Source of the DNA: a virus
IMG/VR virus record: IMGVR_UViG_3300045256_000634
Location: 1 to 29,911 of that record
Reading direction: 5' to 3' (one strand)
DNA: 29,911 nt
Position 1 is the stretch's first letter. The number at the start of each line of letters is the position of its first letter. The translations under genes and the position numbers were made by a program. Shown piece after piece: positions 22,267 to 27,651 of the stretch. The notes beneath the pieces are model-generated. The model had not been told where the DNA came from. It ran no database searches and worked only from the letters and a program-made list of their open reading frames with translations.

Positions 22267-22294
22267 AAAAAAGCCCCATATTTTAGTATGGGGC
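22267..22294 (-). terminator. Intrinsic terminator abutting the RusA-like start codon
   Basis: GCCCCATA (22273-22280) and TATGGGGC (22287-22294) form a perfect 8-bp stem with a 6-base loop. On the minus strand it is followed by six U residues ending exactly at the ATG of the RusA-like gene. It terminates transcription from the ParB-like gene and hides the GGGG ribosome-binding candidate. Bases 22295-22382 contain nothing else recognised. Confidence 0.75.
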
Positions 22295-22382
22295 GTTCTA
22301 AAATCTTAACGGAAGTTTAAATCATCTCATTCCAAACTTAAACTCAACTTACATTTTATCTTATTCAAATCATTAATGCAAG

Positions 22383-23159
22383 TTATACTAGAGCTTCGAT
22401 TCTTTGCTTAGCTTTCCAATTATAAATCTCTGTGAAAGTTTTGAGATAGTCTTTATAGCCTGACATAGGCCTAATGGATTGATATTTGAAGCCAACTTTT
22501 TCTTTTAGCCTTTCAATATCAATATCTTGTTTAGTTAAGAATACATGTAAAGCTCTCCAAAAATTATCAGTGTATATGAATCGTTTATTCTCTATTAATA
22601 ATAGACCTTCTAAATAAGAAATAAGACTCTCTATTTTTTTGATAACAATAGAATAATCTTCTAATTTGTCTGTCATATAGAAGGTTCCAATCTTAAATGT
22701 TTCGTCAAATATCTTTTTCTGTTCTCTGGACATAAGCATTAAGAATCGTTTCAAACTTAGTTCATGCTCTCTTTTAAATCGATCTAAGCGAATATATTCT
22801 TCATGTCCATTCTTCATATAAGCATCTAAGAATTCTTTGAATTCCCAATCATCTGTGCACGCATTTAGAATGCCTGCATCTTTATAAGTTAAACCATATC
22901 CTGTAATATAATAAATAGGTGTCTTTAATGATTTAGCCGCTTCTAAACGGTGTTGACCATCGATCACTTCAAAATTTTCGTTAACTAAAATAGGGTTATA
23001 CATGAGTAGATTTCTTCTCTGAATAAAATCAACGAGATTTCTAACATGATTTTCTGATATTTTTCGATTACCTTCTAATGTTTTAAATACTTCATATTCT
23101 GTTGTAGATTCAATGACTGGACAAGAATTTTCCATCATTTTTAATTCACAATTAGCCAT
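22383..23159 (-). CDS. ParB/Sulfiredoxin-fold domain protein (258 aa)
   Basis: I choose ATG 23159 (MANCELKMMENSCPV), with GGAGG 7 bases upstream. A TTG two codons earlier is less likely. Residues about 25-80 match the N-terminal ParB/Srx domain: NRKISENHVRNLVDFIQRRN, then NPILVNENFEVIDGQHRLEA. The DGQHR box (67-71) is the CTP/nuclease-type signature of the family. The C-terminal 180 residues are helical and lack a recognisable ParB helix-turn-helix. Phage proteins of this kind are modifying or regulatory nucleases rather than partition proteins. No parA is seen. Confidence 0.7.
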   Translation of the reverse strand: MANCELKMMENSCPVIESTTEYEVFKTLEGNRKISENHVRNLVDFIQRRNLLMYNPILVNENFEVIDGQHRLEAAKSLKTPIYYITGYGLTYKDAGILNACTDDWEFKEFLDAYMKNGHEEYIRLDRFKREHELSLKRFLMLMSREQKKIFDETFKIGTFYMTDKLEDYSIVIKKIESLISYLEGLLLIENKRFIYTDNFWRALHVFLTKQDIDIERLKEKVGFKYQSIRPMSGYKDYLKTFTEIYNWKAKQRIEALV

Positions 23160-23218
23160 ATTCAATCCTCCAGATTGATAAAATCGTTGTCATGTTATTA
23201 GAATATCTTTTTGACTAA

Positions 23219-23242
23219 AAGAAAAAAAATATTTTTTTTCTT
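23219..23242. repeat. Perfect 24-bp A/T palindrome
   Basis: AAG, eight A, TA, eight T, CTT reads identically on both strands with no spacer. It lies in the 110-bp gap between the ParB-like and SpoVG-like genes. It may act as a bidirectional terminator or as a bent or meltable DNA site. A TTGACT box lies 6 bases to the left. Confidence 0.6.
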
Positions 23243-23269
23243 GAGAGAGATATCTTATGGCATATCACA

Positions 23270-23578
23270 TTAAAATGGAATGATTTTTGATTCTTTTTGA
23301 TCTACATTATTGAGTGAAATATAGTCATCATAACTTTTGAAAAAAGCTGTCCTGAAAGCTTCATTCATGGCAGGTGTTTCAAATTCACAAAGTGTAAAAA
23401 ATTTTGTTTGACCATTTTTTTCATATTTTTCGCAAGGTAATTGAATCCACCTGGCTTCATTTTTTTGAAATACTTTGATTCGTTTAATGATAAAGCCGCC
23501 CCATTTGGGCAGCCTTATTGAAACTTGAGCTATAAGTGTAGGTCCAGGGAAAGATTTATAGTCTACAATTTCGATCAT
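23270..23578 (-). CDS. SpoVG-like protein, copy A (102 aa)
   Basis: The ATG at 23578 overlaps the upstream paralogue's stop (ATGA), with GAGG at 8 bases. The order of segments fits the SpoVG fold: a first strand IEIVDYKSF, then TLIAQVSIRLPKWGGFIIKR (SpoVG: -L-A-VSI--D--F-I---KVI), then WIQLPCEKY at the position of the family's FVAMPS, and a C-terminal helix (NEAFRTAFFKSYDDYI). SpoVG proteins bind DNA/RNA and regulate expression. It is a tandem paralogue of the next gene and lies in the replication module. Moderate confidence in the fold, low in a specific role. Confidence 0.55.
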   Translation of the reverse strand: MIEIVDYKSFPGPTLIAQVSIRLPKWGGFIIKRIKVFQKNEARWIQLPCEKYEKNGQTKFFTLCEFETPAMNEAFRTAFFKSYDDYISLNNVDQKESKIIPF

Positions 23579-24018
23579 TTCTTTTTCCTCATCATCTTGC
23601 TATCGCATTTTTCAAGTTTTTTATCTTGTTTTTTATCCATTTTTTCGAGTTCTTTAAGCTCCTTTTCACTTTTCTTTACGCTCTTTTCAATTTGTCTAAT
23701 TTTTTTGTCCATACGGCCGTCCTTATTGTTTAGGAAGTTATCTGTGATGTATTCTATGCCCTTTGATCTAGTCTGTGCTATCATTTCTTTCCATTTGTTT
23801 GGGTCAGAAAAGCTTAAGACTGGATAAAAAACTTCTTGACCGGTCTCTGGATCTATCCCCTTTTTGGAAGGAAATTTGAAATACCAGCTACTTCCATTAT
23901 AGGAAGTTAAGATTCCACGAATGTCCAAGCAGGCTTCAATCCAGTAAACATGAAGGGTTCCCATCAATTTCTTTTTTTTGCTTGGAATGGGATAGAATTC
24001 GACGATTTCTATGTTCAT
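23575..24018 (-). CDS. SpoVG-like protein, copy B, with basic coiled-coil tail (147 aa)
   Basis: ATG at 24018 follows GAGG at 8 bases. The first about 95 residues parallel copy A: IEIVEFYPI, GTLHVYWIEACLDIRGIL, WYFKFPSKKG, then a helix KWKEMIAQTRSKGIEYI. From residue 100 a tail almost only of Lys/Glu/Asp is added (KSVKKSEKELKELEKMDKKQ, DKKLEKCDSKMMRKKK), which copy A lacks. The tail may drive oligomerisation or nucleic-acid binding. The two genes overlap by 4 bases and must be co-translated. Confidence 0.55.
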   Translation of the reverse strand: MNIEIVEFYPIPSKKKKLMGTLHVYWIEACLDIRGILTSYNGSSWYFKFPSKKGIDPETGQEVFYPVLSFSDPNKWKEMIAQTRSKGIEYITDNFLNNKDGRMDKKIRQIEKSVKKSEKELKELEKMDKKQDKKLEKCDSKMMRKKK

Positions 24019-24056
24019 TTACTAAACCTCTTTTATTTCGAATTGTACCAAATTTT

Positions 24057-24449
24057 TCATGAGTTAGCTACCATCATACCAACCTGTGTGTTTTGATTGA
24101 TTGTATAGGGCAAAGAATTAGTTAGTGAGCCATCATCGTTTTCGAATTCAATCACATCTTTTGTTTTTAAACAGAAATCGCGAATTGTTTCATATGCCAA
24201 TTTCATTTCTCTTATAAAGTCTTGATGGTTGCTATGTAAAGAAATAACACAGCTGTAATTTCCCATAGAGCAGGGCTTTGGAGGTTTGTAAGTGAAAATA
24301 ACAGTGGATTTTGTGCTTTTTTCGTCTCGAGAGATAAGAACATACATTTGCTTAAGATAAGCAGATTTTTCAAGTTTATTTAAATTAAAATTCTTTATCC
24401 AATCTTCAGTAAAATTTAAGTTCTTAAGATAGTCAGAAGCCATTTTCAT
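24057..24449 (-). CDS. Hypothetical protein of the replication operon (130 aa)
   Basis: ATG at 24449 lies 4 bases after AGGA and overlaps the end of the replication initiator gene by 17 bases. An alternative ATG two codons later is possible. The protein has a helical start (YLKNLNFTEDWIKNFNLNKL), a strand-rich centre (STVIFTYKPPKPCSMGNYSC, VISLHSNHQDF) and a helical end. No domain is recognised. Coupling to the initiator suggests a role in replication, for example as a loader or accessory, but this is only positional. Confidence 0.5.
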   Translation of the reverse strand: MKMASDYLKNLNFTEDWIKNFNLNKLEKSAYLKQMYVLISRDEKSTKSTVIFTYKPPKPCSMGNYSCVISLHSNHQDFIREMKLAYETIRDFCLKTKDVIEFENDDGSLTNSLPYTINQNTQVGMMVANS

Positions 24450-25548
24450 TGATTCCTAATTTACGTAGGATATTATTGAATTGGTCCCAAAATCCTTTCT
24501 CAGTAAATCGTATTTGATGATGAGTCATGCCACGAGTAAAAGCAATGGAATCTTCGTTTATATAGCATTCAGCTCCATTATATTCTTGACCATGCTTAAA
24601 CCGCTCTTTTATTTCGTCTCTAATGGAATCTTTAAGGGGTAAAATTTCTTTTTTCTTTCTGCGACTAGCAGCTAGAAGCTTGCTAAATTTAAGCTTCAGG
24701 TAATTTGGAGTATGGACATGTTGACTCCAAAAATTGTCTTTGTGGGAAAAATCGATAACAGATTGAATTTCCTCTGAAGAGTAATCTTTTAAGAGTTTAT
24801 CAAAATGTTTAGCGTCTTGTGAGCTAGCGGGTTTGCCTGCTACTTCTGGAATATTCTTTAAAAGAGAAGAATTAAAAGCAGCGAGCAGCTCAGCTGCGAG
24901 CGGAGAAGCCGGAACGGCTTCTTTTTTTTTGCTAGGTTTTGAATAATTAAGAGGGGAAAAAGACTGATAGTGTACGTTATGTTTAATTTCGGACTCAGAA
25001 AAATCCTGGTTTACGGCCACTTGATTCTCTTGACCTTCATCAATCGAAATGACTTTTTCGATATATACATTCTCCTTATTTTCCTTATTTTCCTTATTAT
25101 CTTTATTCTTTTGCGTTTCACTTTCATTTCTACTTCGTTTCACTTTTGTGTCACACTTCATTTCACTTTGATTTTTAATCAAATCGTAAGTCTCTTTGTG
25201 AACAATCTTTATGAGTGTCTTTTTTCGTTTCACTTCATATGTCAGAATTTGCGATTCAAATATTTCCTTGTCAAAGGTAACTATTTTTTTGAATTCTGAA
25301 AAGCGCTTGATTGCTCGAACTGCGTGGTTTCGATCAACGTCCGCCAGCTTGGCTAATTCGTCATAGGTTATGCAGATTTCTCCAACCTGAACTTCAAAGA
25401 TTAAACCATGGTCATCAAAAAGCTCTGGTGAATATCTCAAATTAGCAATAAGGGTAATTAGAACCTTGAATTGCTCTACAGGTGCTTTTCTCACACTTGG
25501 ATGATTTAAAAGAGATCGAGGAATTTGAATAAATCCTTTATCAGACAT
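24433..25548 (-). CDS. Replication initiator, DnaD/O-like (371 aa)
   Basis: I choose ATG 25548 (MSDKGFIQIPRSLLNHP), with GGAGG 8 bases upstream. Three parts are visible. The N-terminal winged-helix region (about 1-120) starts with F-QIPRSLLNHPS and contains DELAKLADVDRNHAVRAIKR. A charged low-complexity linker (about 135-175) includes repeated KEN units. The C-terminal helical domain (about 230-300) includes EVAGKPASSQDAKHFDKLLK and ends in the DnaD-C-like WSQHVHTPNYLKLKFSKLL. Such proteins bind iterons inside their own gene and load helicase. Four phased repeats plus AT-rich DNA lie in the linker-coding region. A short ORF overlaps its start, and its leader is crossed by antisense transcription units. 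Confidence 0.7.
   Translation of the reverse strand: MSDKGFIQIPRSLLNHPSVRKAPVEQFKVLITLIANLRYSPELFDDHGLIFEVQVGEICITYDELAKLADVDRNHAVRAIKRFSEFKKIVTFDKEIFESQILTYEVKRKKTLIKIVHKETYDLIKNQSEMKCDTKVKRSRNESETQKNKDNKENKENKENVYIEKVISIDEGQENQVAVNQDFSESEIKHNVHYQSFSPLNYSKPSKKKEAVPASPLAAELLAAFNSSLLKNIPEVAGKPASSQDAKHFDKLLKDYSSEEIQSVIDFSHKDNFWSQHVHTPNYLKLKFSKLLAASRRKKKEILPLKDSIRDEIKERFKHGQEYNGAECYINEDSIAFTRGMTHHQIRFTEKGFWDQFNNILRKLGINENGF
25071..25236. other. Candidate replication origin inside the initiator gene
   Basis: Four copies of TTTCACTTT (fourth ends TTC) start at 25116, 25138, 25161 and 25228, spaced 22, 23 and 67 bp (three times about 22). Three have CG just before. They are read in two different protein frames, so the protein does not explain them. 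Next to them (25071-25106) are four 9-bp AT-rich units of the form TTTCCTTAT, suitable for DNA opening. Iterons plus AT-rich DNA inside an initiator gene is the lambda O arrangement. Confidence 0.55.
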
Positions 25549-25741
25549 GGCAAAAACCTCCAATTTGCGATTGTGCAAATTTTAGCTTTCGCCTATAATG
25601 AGGACATTCCGTGTCGTTCATTATGAGCGAATTGAAAAGACCCTGGACGTAAACCAGGGTTTTTTCGTTTAATGGGATAATTCTATTCTGAGATTTCCTT
25701 AAAAGCAAGTCTTGCAATTTACCTAAAAAATTCTTGGACAT
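25541..25741 (-). CDS. Short upstream ORF coupled to the replication initiator (66 aa)
   Basis: ATG at 25741 (MSKNFLGKLQDLLLRKSQ) follows GGAG at 7 bases. The frame ends at 25541, overlapping the initiator's start by 8 bases. The same frame is open further upstream to 25984, but that part runs across a terminator and promoters and has no ribosome-binding site. The C-terminus (CPHYRRKLKFAQSQIGGFCH) reads plausibly as protein. Its GGAG is inside the hairpin strand 25763-25771/25747-25755. The layout parallels plasmid leader peptides whose translation opens the rep start. It could also be an ordinary small phage gene. Confidence 0.5.
   Translation of the reverse strand: MSKNFLGKLQDLLLRKSQNRIIPLNEKTLVYVQGLFNSLIMNDTECPHYRRKLKFAQSQIGGFCHV
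25571..25599 (+). promoter_or_regulatory. Promoter of plus-strand small RNA 1
   Basis: A perfect TATAAT (25594-25599) stands 17 bases after TTGTGC (25571-25576), which matches the -35 consensus only in TTG. It points away from the initiator gene and directly towards a terminator about 45 bases downstream. Confidence 0.5.
25606..25667 (+). ncRNA. Predicted antisense small RNA 1 (about 62 nt)
   Basis: The RNA is bounded by a TATAAT promoter and an intrinsic terminator: CCCTGG (25641-25646) / CCAGGG (25654-25659) followed by TTTTTTCGTTT. The region upstream can fold (GACA/TGTC inside ATAATGA/TCATTAT), although the outer arm lies partly in the promoter. It is wholly antisense to the 66-residue ORF just before the initiator start. 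No ORF with a ribosome-binding site fits inside it. Confidence 0.5.
25640..25670 (+). terminator. Intrinsic terminator of small RNA 1
   Basis: The 6-bp GC-rich stem CCCTGG/CCAGGG is extended by A-U pairs, has a 7-base loop and is followed by TTTTTTCGTTT on the plus strand. The complement also has TCTTTTC, so it may work weakly leftward. Confidence 0.7.
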
Positions 25742-25746
25742 AGCAC

Positions 25747-25774
25747 GTCTCCATATGATTGTTATGGAGACCAC
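25747..25774 (-). promoter_or_regulatory. Switch-like hairpin over the short ORF's ribosome-binding site
   Basis: GTCTCCATA (25747-25755) pairs perfectly with TATGGAGAC (25763-25771). The overlapping GGAGACCAC (25766-25774) pairs perfectly with GTGGTCTCC (25878-25886) about 100 bases away. The two 9-bp pairings exclude each other. In the minus-strand mRNA the first pairing covers GGAG of the 66-residue ORF. Confidence 0.55.
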
Positions 25775-25811
25775 CAGAGGGAAATTTTCTGAGATTTTTT
25801 CAGAAAAAGAA

Positions 25812-25839
25812 TTGAAATATATTTCAAGTCTGATATAAT
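25812..25839 (+). promoter_or_regulatory. Strong promoter of plus-strand small RNA 2
   Basis: TTGAAA (25812-25817), a 16-base spacer, then TATAAT (25834-25839) with an extended -10 TG one base upstream. This is the best promoter match in the window. Confidence 0.65.
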
Positions 25840-25845
25840 GGTGGG

Positions 25846-25922
25846 CACATTCTAGTGGTGGCCCACTCTTCTCTGTAGTGGTCTCCGAAAACCCCCGACG
25901 GCAAATCGGGGTTTTCTTTTTT
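25846..25922 (+). ncRNA. Predicted antisense small RNA 2 (about 77 nt)
   Basis: It starts after an extended -10 promoter and ends at the terminator at 25888-25924. It contains GTGGTCTCC (25878-25886), complementary to the switch segment at 25766-25774. It is antisense to the beginning of the initiator-operon leader. GTGGGC (25841-25846) and GCCCAC (25861-25866) could pair, but the first lies partly before the expected start. There is no coding frame with a ribosome-binding site. Confidence 0.6.
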
Positions 25923-25924
25923 TT
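25888..25924 (+). terminator. Intrinsic terminator of small RNA 2
   Basis: CCCCGA (25893-25898) / TCGGGG (25906-25911), extended by AAAA/TTTT with one bulged C, is followed on the plus strand by TTTTC and then eight T. Confidence 0.8.
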
Positions 25925-25931
25925 GACACCT

Positions 25932-25960
25932 ATCCTAATTTTCTGATCATTTAAAATCAA
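25932..25960 (-). promoter_or_regulatory. Possible promoter of the initiator leader
   Basis: On the minus strand TTGATT (25955-25960) and TAGGAT (25932-25937) are 17 bases apart, each four of six to consensus. Transcription from here would begin near 25925 and run through the antisense region to the short ORF and initiator. Confidence 0.35.
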
Positions 25961-25998
25961 TTGATTATTGCAGTGCTCTAGCATGTGTTTAAGGCCAT

Positions 25999-26304
25999 TT
26001 ATTGATGCTTAGCATGTTCAAAACAAAAAAAAGGATAGGTATGTTCTAGCAAGATATGACCCAAAGGCTTAGCTAGGATGGCATCCTCTTCCCCTTCTGG
26101 AAATTCGGTTGTTACTATGTATTTATTTCTTTCCAGATATTCGATAACGGAAGGAATGAGAAAGATTCCCTTGATGACTACAGGCCTTTTTAAGATTATG
26201 AATGCCTCTAAAATCATTTGTAGAATCTCTGTAAACATTTCTCCCTTATCCTGAATGGCCTGTAGGCACTCTGAACACATGTAATGTTTGCGCTTTCTTA
26301 TCAT
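25999..26304 (-). CDS. Hypothetical small protein, CxxC near N-terminus (101 aa)
   Basis: The ATG overlaps the preceding gene's stop (ATGA). Residues 1-14 are basic and contain CSEC, and a second Cys is near the C-terminus (FFCFEHAKH), so a zinc site is possible. The middle has hydrophobic beta-like and helical segments (MILEAFIILKRPVVIKGIFL) and an acidic patch (EFPEGEED). No family is recognised. It lies upstream of the initiator leader and is co-expressed with the next gene. Confidence 0.5.
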   Translation of the reverse strand: MIRKRKHYMCSECLQAIQDKGEMFTEILQMILEAFIILKRPVVIKGIFLIPSVIEYLERNKYIVTTEFPEGEEDAILAKPLGHILLEHTYPFFCFEHAKHQ

Positions 26305-26585
26305 GCGGCCTTTTCGGTTTTCAAAGCATGGAAATCTAATAGAACGATGCGCACTTTATCATTTGATGATATGGAGAATCCAATAACCCCCTCTTTTTTT
26401 AGCAAACGAAGATCATTTTTAAATTTCTTCCATGAAAGTGCATATTCGGTGACAATCATCTCTTTTGTATAAATGACAAATTCCCCTCCATCTTTATTTC
26501 TGTCTCTCCAGATACGTGTGTAAAGAGCACCAGCTTGTGGACAGTGTTCAAGAATTTTATCTAATGAAGGTGGATAAGATTTCAT
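26301..26585 (-). CDS. Small winged-helix-like protein (94 aa)
   Basis: ATG at 26585 follows GGGGAG at 4 bases. The sequence (KILEHCPQAGALYTRIWRDR, then MIVTEYALSWKKFKNDLRLL, then KKEGVIGFSISSNDKVRIVL) has the helix-helix-wing order of a winged-helix DNA-binding protein, like the N-terminal parts of phage replication-operon regulators. It is the first gene after a predicted promoter with two inverted repeats. It may regulate the replication operon. Assignment is from secondary-structure-like patterns only. Confidence 0.5.
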   Translation of the reverse strand: MKSYPPSLDKILEHCPQAGALYTRIWRDRNKDGGEFVIYTKEMIVTEYALSWKKFKNDLRLLKKEGVIGFSISSNDKVRIVLLDFHALKTEKAA

Positions 26586-26599
26586 AACGCTCCCCTAAC

Positions 26600-26641
26600 T
26601 TGAATTTTCAAAAAACTTGAGATATCCAACGCATATCTCAA
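26600..26641. promoter_or_regulatory. Operator-like inverted repeats before the winged-helix gene
   Basis: TTGAATTTTCAA (26600-26611, five-base arms) and TTGAGATAT...ATATCTCAA (26617-26625 with 26633-26641, nine-base perfect arms) lie between the predicted promoter and the ATG. Both have TTGA/TCAA outer ends. They are candidate repressor sites or a leader hairpin. Confidence 0.45.
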
Positions 26642-26661
26642 CATTTTCCATCCGGAAGGAA

Positions 26662-26690
26662 TGTATAGATATTCTTTTGATAAAGGGCAA
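26662..26690 (-). promoter_or_regulatory. Predicted promoter of the replication-operon upstream genes
   Basis: On the minus strand TTGCCC (26685-26690) and TATACA (26662-26667) are 17 bases apart, about 77 bases before the winged-helix gene's ATG. Confidence 0.45.
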
Positions 26691-26712
26691 GATATTTTAA
26701 AAATATTTGATA

Positions 26713-26742
26713 AAATTATTCGTTGAATTTTACGAATAATTT
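26713..26742. repeat. Perfect 11-bp inverted repeat
   Basis: AAATTATTCGT (26713-26723) and ACGAATAATTT (26732-26742) flank an 8-base spacer. It lies 35 bases before a small plus-strand membrane-peptide gene. Operator or leader hairpin. Confidence 0.6.
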
Positions 26743-26776
26743 CTACAGAATGGCCTGAGAATTACTTTAGGAGCTT

Positions 26777-26899
26777 ATGAAAAAAGTTTGGTCTGAGATT
26801 ATGCAGGCGTTCAAAGAGCAATCAGAATTTAAGATTTTGGTCTGCACGTTTTGTGTGTTTATTTTAATTTTTATGATAGGGATATGTTGTCTATGCTAG
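26777..26899 (+). CDS. Tiny membrane protein (40 aa)
   Basis: ATG at 26777 follows TAGGAG at 3 bases. The product starts with a charged helix (MKKVWSEIMQAFKEQSEF) and ends in one hydrophobic Cys/Phe/Ile-rich segment (KILVCTFCVFILIFMIGICC). The size and single C-terminal membrane span match type I toxin-like peptides and small phage membrane proteins. A perfect inverted repeat precedes it. It lies between the replication genes and a secreted coiled-coil protein. No antisense RNA could be identified with confidence. Confidence 0.5.
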   Translation: MKKVWSEIMQAFKEQSEFKILVCTFCVFILIFMIGICCLC

Positions 26900-27023
26900 C
26901 TAATTCTTGAAAAAAGCAAGTTTGAAAAATTTAAATCTATTCATCTTATTTGCTTGAATTTAATAAAAAATTTCCAAATAATATTTACTTTTTGTTAAAA
27001 AACCACAATAAATGGAGAATAGA

Positions 27024-27260
27024 ATGTGTAAATTTATTTTTACAATGATTTGTTTGATGATGGTCTCATCCAATGTCTTCGCTGTTCAAGTGATTCATAG
27101 GCCAAATAGCTATAGAAGTCAAGAAGAGACCAATGAATTGAATCGCCTTGAAGAGCAACAAGAGTTGCTAAGAGAACAGCTTAAAATTCAGAAAAAAATG
27201 CTTCAACTACAACAGCAGCAATATTTAGATAACAAAATTCGGCAAGGTTATATTCGATAA
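27024..27260 (+). CDS. Small exported coiled-coil protein (78 aa)
   Basis: ATG 27024 (MCKFIFTMICLMMVSSNVFA) follows GGAG at 6 bases. A start four codons earlier is less supported. Residues 1-20 form a clear signal peptide (Lys, hydrophobic core, VFA-VQ cleavage pattern). The mature about 58 residues are Gln/Glu/Leu/Arg-rich and helical (LNRLEEQQELLREQLKIQKK), as in periplasmic coiled-coil proteins. A spanin-like or envelope-associated lysogenic protein is possible. There is no lipobox. Confidence 0.6.
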   Translation: MCKFIFTMICLMMVSSNVFAVQVIHRPNSYRSQEETNELNRLEEQQELLREQLKIQKKMLQLQQQQYLDNKIRQGYIR

Positions 27261-27359
27261 AAGAGAATCTAAAAATTTCTGCGAGATTTTATGCCTTAAG
27301 AATTTGTCTGGACACATTTTACTCTCTTCGAAAGAATACCGAATCTTTCAGTTTTATAA

Positions 27360-27650
27360 TTAATCTGAAGAGTTTGCTTCTTTGGCTGGGGGTAAGTGTT
27401 CTCGCCAAAGCAAGTAGTTGACATTAGAATTGATGTTAGACATGTTTTGTTCTAAGTTTCCCATTCTCGTTTCTAGAACAGCAGCTCTAGTATTGAGCTG
27501 CTGTAATTCTTTTTCCACATTTGACAATCTTCCATCTAACTTATCTATATACGTGTTGATGTCTTCTTTAAAATTTCTCAAAAATCCATAAATAAAACCA
27601 ACAACAGCTATTCCAGTTCCTATGACAGTTAAAATTAATCCCCAATCCAT
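27360..27650 (-). CDS. Membrane-anchored coiled-coil protein B (96 aa)
   Basis: ATG at 27650 lies one base after the upstream stop, with AAGG about 9 bases upstream. An N-terminal membrane span (GLILTVIGTGIAVVGFIYGF) is followed by a coiled coil (YIDKLDGRLSNVEKELQQLN, then VLETRMGNLEQNMSNINSNV). The short conserved-looking end is YLLWREHLPPAKEA. It shares its layout, span then coiled coil, with the next upstream gene, and the two may be a heteromeric pair. It is not a typical holin, which would have more spans. Confidence 0.6.
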   Translation of the reverse strand: MDWGLILTVIGTGIAVVGFIYGFLRNFKEDINTYIDKLDGRLSNVEKELQQLNTRAAVLETRMGNLEQNMSNINSNVNYLLWREHLPPAKEANSSD

Positions 27651-27651
27651 G

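Noticed and set aside
22383-23159. Plasmid partition protein ParB.
   Set aside because: No ParA gene is present, no parS-like repeats were seen and no ParB-type helix-turn-helix follows the N-terminal domain.
23525-23827. Plus-strand Ser/Phe/Leu-rich frame of 100 codons.
   Set aside because: It is the complement of the Lys/Glu coiled-coil tail of the SpoVG-like gene, with no ribosome-binding site.
24970-25299. Plus-strand hydrophobic frame of 109 codons that looks like a membrane protein.
   Set aside because: It is the complement of the Lys/Glu/Asn-rich linker of the replication initiator. Complements of such codons read as Phe/Leu/Ile.
25742-25984. Upstream in-frame extension of the 66-codon ORF to an ATG at 25984.
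   Set aside because: It crosses a terminator, a strong opposing promoter and hairpins, has odd composition and no ribosome-binding site. The ATG at 25741 has a good one.
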